From Neisseria dentiae (lineage in GTDB: Bacteria > Pseudomonadota > Gammaproteobacteria > Burkholderiales > Neisseriaceae), in contig NZ_CP059570.1 in assembly GCF_014055005.1 (NCBI RefSeq), forward strand, positions 682,001-746,000: a stretch of 64,000 bases of DNA, read 5' to 3'. The notes below the pieces were generated by a model. The model was not told the origin of the DNA. It ran no database searches and saw nothing but the letters and a program-made list of their open reading frames with translations. Of the stretch, positions 61,970-64,000 are shown piece after piece. A program made the translations under genes and the position numbers. Position 1 is the first letter of the stretch; each line of letters begins with the position of its first letter.

Positions 61970-62278
61970 GAACGTATTGCGGTTCACCAAGGCCTTGTCG
62001 CAGATTTCCTGCACCGAAATATCCTTGAATTCCTTTTCATACAGCAAATCGACAAAGGCCGTCTGAACGGCTTTTTGGGTTTTCAATACGCGCAAATCAG
62101 TCATGGCATGTACCGCTTGGAAAAACGAGCATTCTAACTTGCCGGCGCACCGATAAGCAGAAAATTCTGCCCATCTGTATGCTTATTCGGATAAACAGAG
62201 AAGATTCATTTATTCGGGCCGTCTGAAAACCACTTATACCGGCGGCCATTGATTCACAACGCACCAAGTAAACTTGCA

Positions 62279-62392
62279 ATGAACGCTTTCAAACACACCC
62301 TCCGTATCAACGGCGGAATCTACACCTACACCGATGCACGGCTGCAACGTGACGAATACGGGCGCACCGTGCACAAATTCAAAATAGCCTGA
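62279..62392 (+). CDS. 37-residue ORF, possible gene tail
   Basis: MNAFKHTLRINGGIYTYTDA then RLQRDEYGRTVHKFKIA. Looks like the C-terminus of a small DNA- or RNA-associated protein but I cannot place it. No clear ribosome site; the frame extends only slightly upstream. It is the only candidate in the 62105-62426 gap, which otherwise holds a DUS at ~62216. Confidence 0.25.
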   Translation: MNAFKHTLRINGGIYTYTDARLQRDEYGRTVHKFKIA

Positions 62393-62426
62393 ACCTTTTG
62401 TCGGGCCATCGGTGTTTTTGGGGCAT

Positions 62427-63809
62427 TTAGAATTTTCTTTGCTGCAACCACTTATCCGCATACGCTGCCAAAGTGTTGAGCGTATTGCCGTATTGTCCTG
62501 CATAGGATTCGCAAGCGGTGCAAGTGTCGTACATATGGCTTGCGCCTTCAATAAACGCCAATTGCTTGTCGCCGGCAGGGCTTTGGTTATACAGCAATTC
62601 GGCAGCCAAAAATTCATAATTGCCCGTCATGCCCAATATCAACGACGGCACGCGGATTTGGGTAACATTGCCGGCCGTACTGGCGTAAGTCGATGTCCAC
62701 TCCACGCCGTACACACCGCAGCCGTCATAGCGGAAATCGGGTTGCAGGCGGATGGCGTTGTCGGTTAGCCAGCCGCGCACGGTGGTGTCCGATGCGCCCA
62801 TTTCCAAACGGGCGGTTAAGCCGCTCATCGCTTTGGGCTGTCGGACGGAGTGAATGATTTGCACGGTTTCGCTGCCGTCGGGATGAACCAAAGGCCATGC
62901 TTGCCGAGTGCGGGATAACAGGCGGTTGTCTTGAACAATCATTTTGTTATTTGGGCCGACACTGCCTGCTCCCGCCACAACGAAAGGTTCATCATCGCTG
63001 AATGCACCTTTGCCGGCTTCAATGCGTTTTAAGCGATTTTGTGCTTCGTTTAATAAGGTTTGATTGCGTTGTGCAACGGCGTGTTGGAAACGGCGGATAA
63101 AATCAGGCGAATAATTAGAATTACCTTGCGAGTTAAAACCGTTGGCGGCGCTGTATAAATTCAGCTTAGGCTGAATGTTTAAACCATTATTTTGCTGTTT
63201 CACGGCAGGGTCTAAACTCAATACGGTCATGGTGGCATTGCCCCAATTGGAATCCGCCCAAATCACGCCGTCGGCTTTGGGCATACCGTTCAGATAATCG
63301 GGGCAGCGGTGGATTTTGTCGGCACCTTGGCAAACCTGTACGCCATTTTCGGCAATCATTTGATAGGCGCTCAATAAGGTTGCGCCGCCGCTGTGTCCCC
63401 ACAAAATAATTTTATCAATATCGTCACGTTGGCGCAGATAACGCATGACAGCATACACGTCCACCAATTTGTCGTCCAAAGTACCGCTGCCGTTGGCAAC
63501 GCATAGTACGGAATAGCCGTGTTTTGCCATGACACTGCAAATCGGCAATTCGGAATAATCCATTGCGTAGTGCATAATCAAAATGGCGGTACGGCTTTTG
63601 GGATTGGCAGCAGCAGGGCGATAAAGATAACCCGATGCACCGCCTGCACGGACATATTCGCGTTGCACGGCAGAATCAAGCGTTTGCCCATAGCCCAATG
63701 GCGCGCGTTGGGCGGCACGTTGTTCGAGATTTGAGGAGGTTGCATTGGGTGCGGCAACAGCCATACCCGCAACGGTCAGCAGCGTAGTCAGCATCAGTGT
63801 GCGGAACAT
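62427..63809 (-). CDS. secreted alpha/beta hydrolase family protein
   Basis: 460 residues. Signal peptide MFRTLMLTTLLTVAGMAVA, then an alpha/beta hydrolase core: AILIMHYAMDYSELPICSVM, nucleophile elbow KIILWGHSGGATLLSAYQMI (Ser ~149), and C-terminal His in FIEGASHMYDTCTACESYAG. Several Cys pairs suggest a periplasmic disulphide-bonded enzyme. Length is large for the fold because of an insertion at ~180-330. Base composition is lower in GC than most of the window. Esterase activity likely, substrate unknown. Confidence 0.85.
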   Translation of the reverse strand: MFRTLMLTTLLTVAGMAVAAPNATSSNLEQRAAQRAPLGYGQTLDSAVQREYVRAGGASGYLYRPAAANPKSRTAILIMHYAMDYSELPICSVMAKHGYSVLCVANGSGTLDDKLVDVYAVMRYLRQRDDIDKIILWGHSGGATLLSAYQMIAENGVQVCQGADKIHRCPDYLNGMPKADGVIWADSNWGNATMTVLSLDPAVKQQNNGLNIQPKLNLYSAANGFNSQGNSNYSPDFIRRFQHAVAQRNQTLLNEAQNRLKRIEAGKGAFSDDEPFVVAGAGSVGPNNKMIVQDNRLLSRTRQAWPLVHPDGSETVQIIHSVRQPKAMSGLTARLEMGASDTTVRGWLTDNAIRLQPDFRYDGCGVYGVEWTSTYASTAGNVTQIRVPSLILGMTGNYEFLAAELLYNQSPAGDKQLAFIEGASHMYDTCTACESYAGQYGNTLNTLAAYADKWLQQRKF

Positions 63810-63890
63810 GATTGATCTATCCTTCAGATAATTAAGGAAACAAAAATGGCTGCGGCAGCCTGAGAACCCATTATCTGATTTTCAAGCTGC

Positions 63891-63989
63891 CTAGTCATCA
63901 TCATTAGCCAATATTCTGTTGATTATGCCGTCCAACCATTTTTGAAATCCGGCACAATCAAGATTGGCAGAATGTGGCGCTTCAATCAT
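63891..63989 (-). CDS. 32-residue ORF of doubtful status
   Basis: MIEAPHSANLDCAGFQKWLD then GIINRILANDDD. An in-frame stop precedes the ATG and no ribosome site is seen. Possibly spurious. Nothing else is seen in 63810-64000 apart from near-DUS sequences. Confidence 0.15.
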   Translation of the reverse strand: MIEAPHSANLDCAGFQKWLDGIINRILANDDD

Positions 63990-64000
63990 TTAAATATGGG

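Larger units (their letters stand above)
60640..62104 (-). pseudogene. TetR family regulator interrupted by an IS630-type element
   Basis: N-terminal part 61970-62104 (MTDLRVLKTQKAVQTAFVDL, KDISVQEICDKALVNRNTF) and C-terminal part 60640-61054 (KYYSGKSGLAGKMIAEF onward) flank the IS. Removing the IS and one TA joins NTF-YKYY exactly and gives a 183-residue TetR. The break falls in the recognition helix, so DNA binding is lost. It is convergent with the HXXEE genes, its likely targets or partners. Confidence 0.92.

Overview
The window looks like a chromosome segment of a non-pathogenic Neisseria species. It is studded with DNA uptake sequences (DUS) of the AG type (AGGCCGTCTGAA), often as inverted pairs that act as terminators. 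It also carries a Correia element, dRS3-type repeats and Neisseria-like gene content (ttcA, ccoS, lptE-holA, ppsR/ppsA, the 589-residue CysI). A second DUS dialect, TGCCTGTCTGAA (described for N. wadsworthii), is also common, so the host is probably outside the meningococcus/gonococcus group. I cannot name the species. No rRNA, tRNA or CRISPR array was recognised.

Layout. 1-1.4 kb: tail of a lipase-like protein and a coiled-coil membrane protein, then pntB. 3-9.4 kb: an accessory strip of small redox and regulator genes (LysR/ADH/DUF2798, TfoX C-terminal domain, VOC, HxlR/NmrA) with gene remnants and three copies of a 68-bp hairpin repeat. 9.5-13 kb: lipoprotein, fbp, apaH, ridA. 13-27.4 kb: one large minus-strand urea locus, urtABCDE (urea ABC importer) - ureA - GATase - phzF - ureB - ureC - ureE - ureF - ureJ - ureG - ureD. 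27.5-50.9 kb: ordinary housekeeping genes. 51-57.7 kb: small detoxification/redox genes with AraC and LysR regulators. 57.8-62.1 kb: an IS3-family and an IS630-family element that, with a MITE, have broken a HXXEE gene and a tetR gene. 62.3-64 kb: a secreted alpha/beta hydrolase.

The urea locus is the most informative part. UrtA-E would import urea, UreA/B/C would hydrolyse it, UreD/E/F/G would insert nickel and UreJ would supply nickel. A near-consensus sigma70 promoter sits before urtA, with three TTGTNNACAA operator-like sites phased at two helical turns; two of them lie on the -35 and -10. Yet ureC and ureD each carry an in-frame stop and urtE a +1 shift in a G6 tract, while the catalytic residues remain. 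As read, this is either a freshly decaying urease or a stretch of poor sequence.

The other theme is small non-autonomous elements. There are four families (117, ~163 and ~142-156 bp, and one Correia element), several with visible target duplications. Removing two of the insertions restores the host reading frame exactly.
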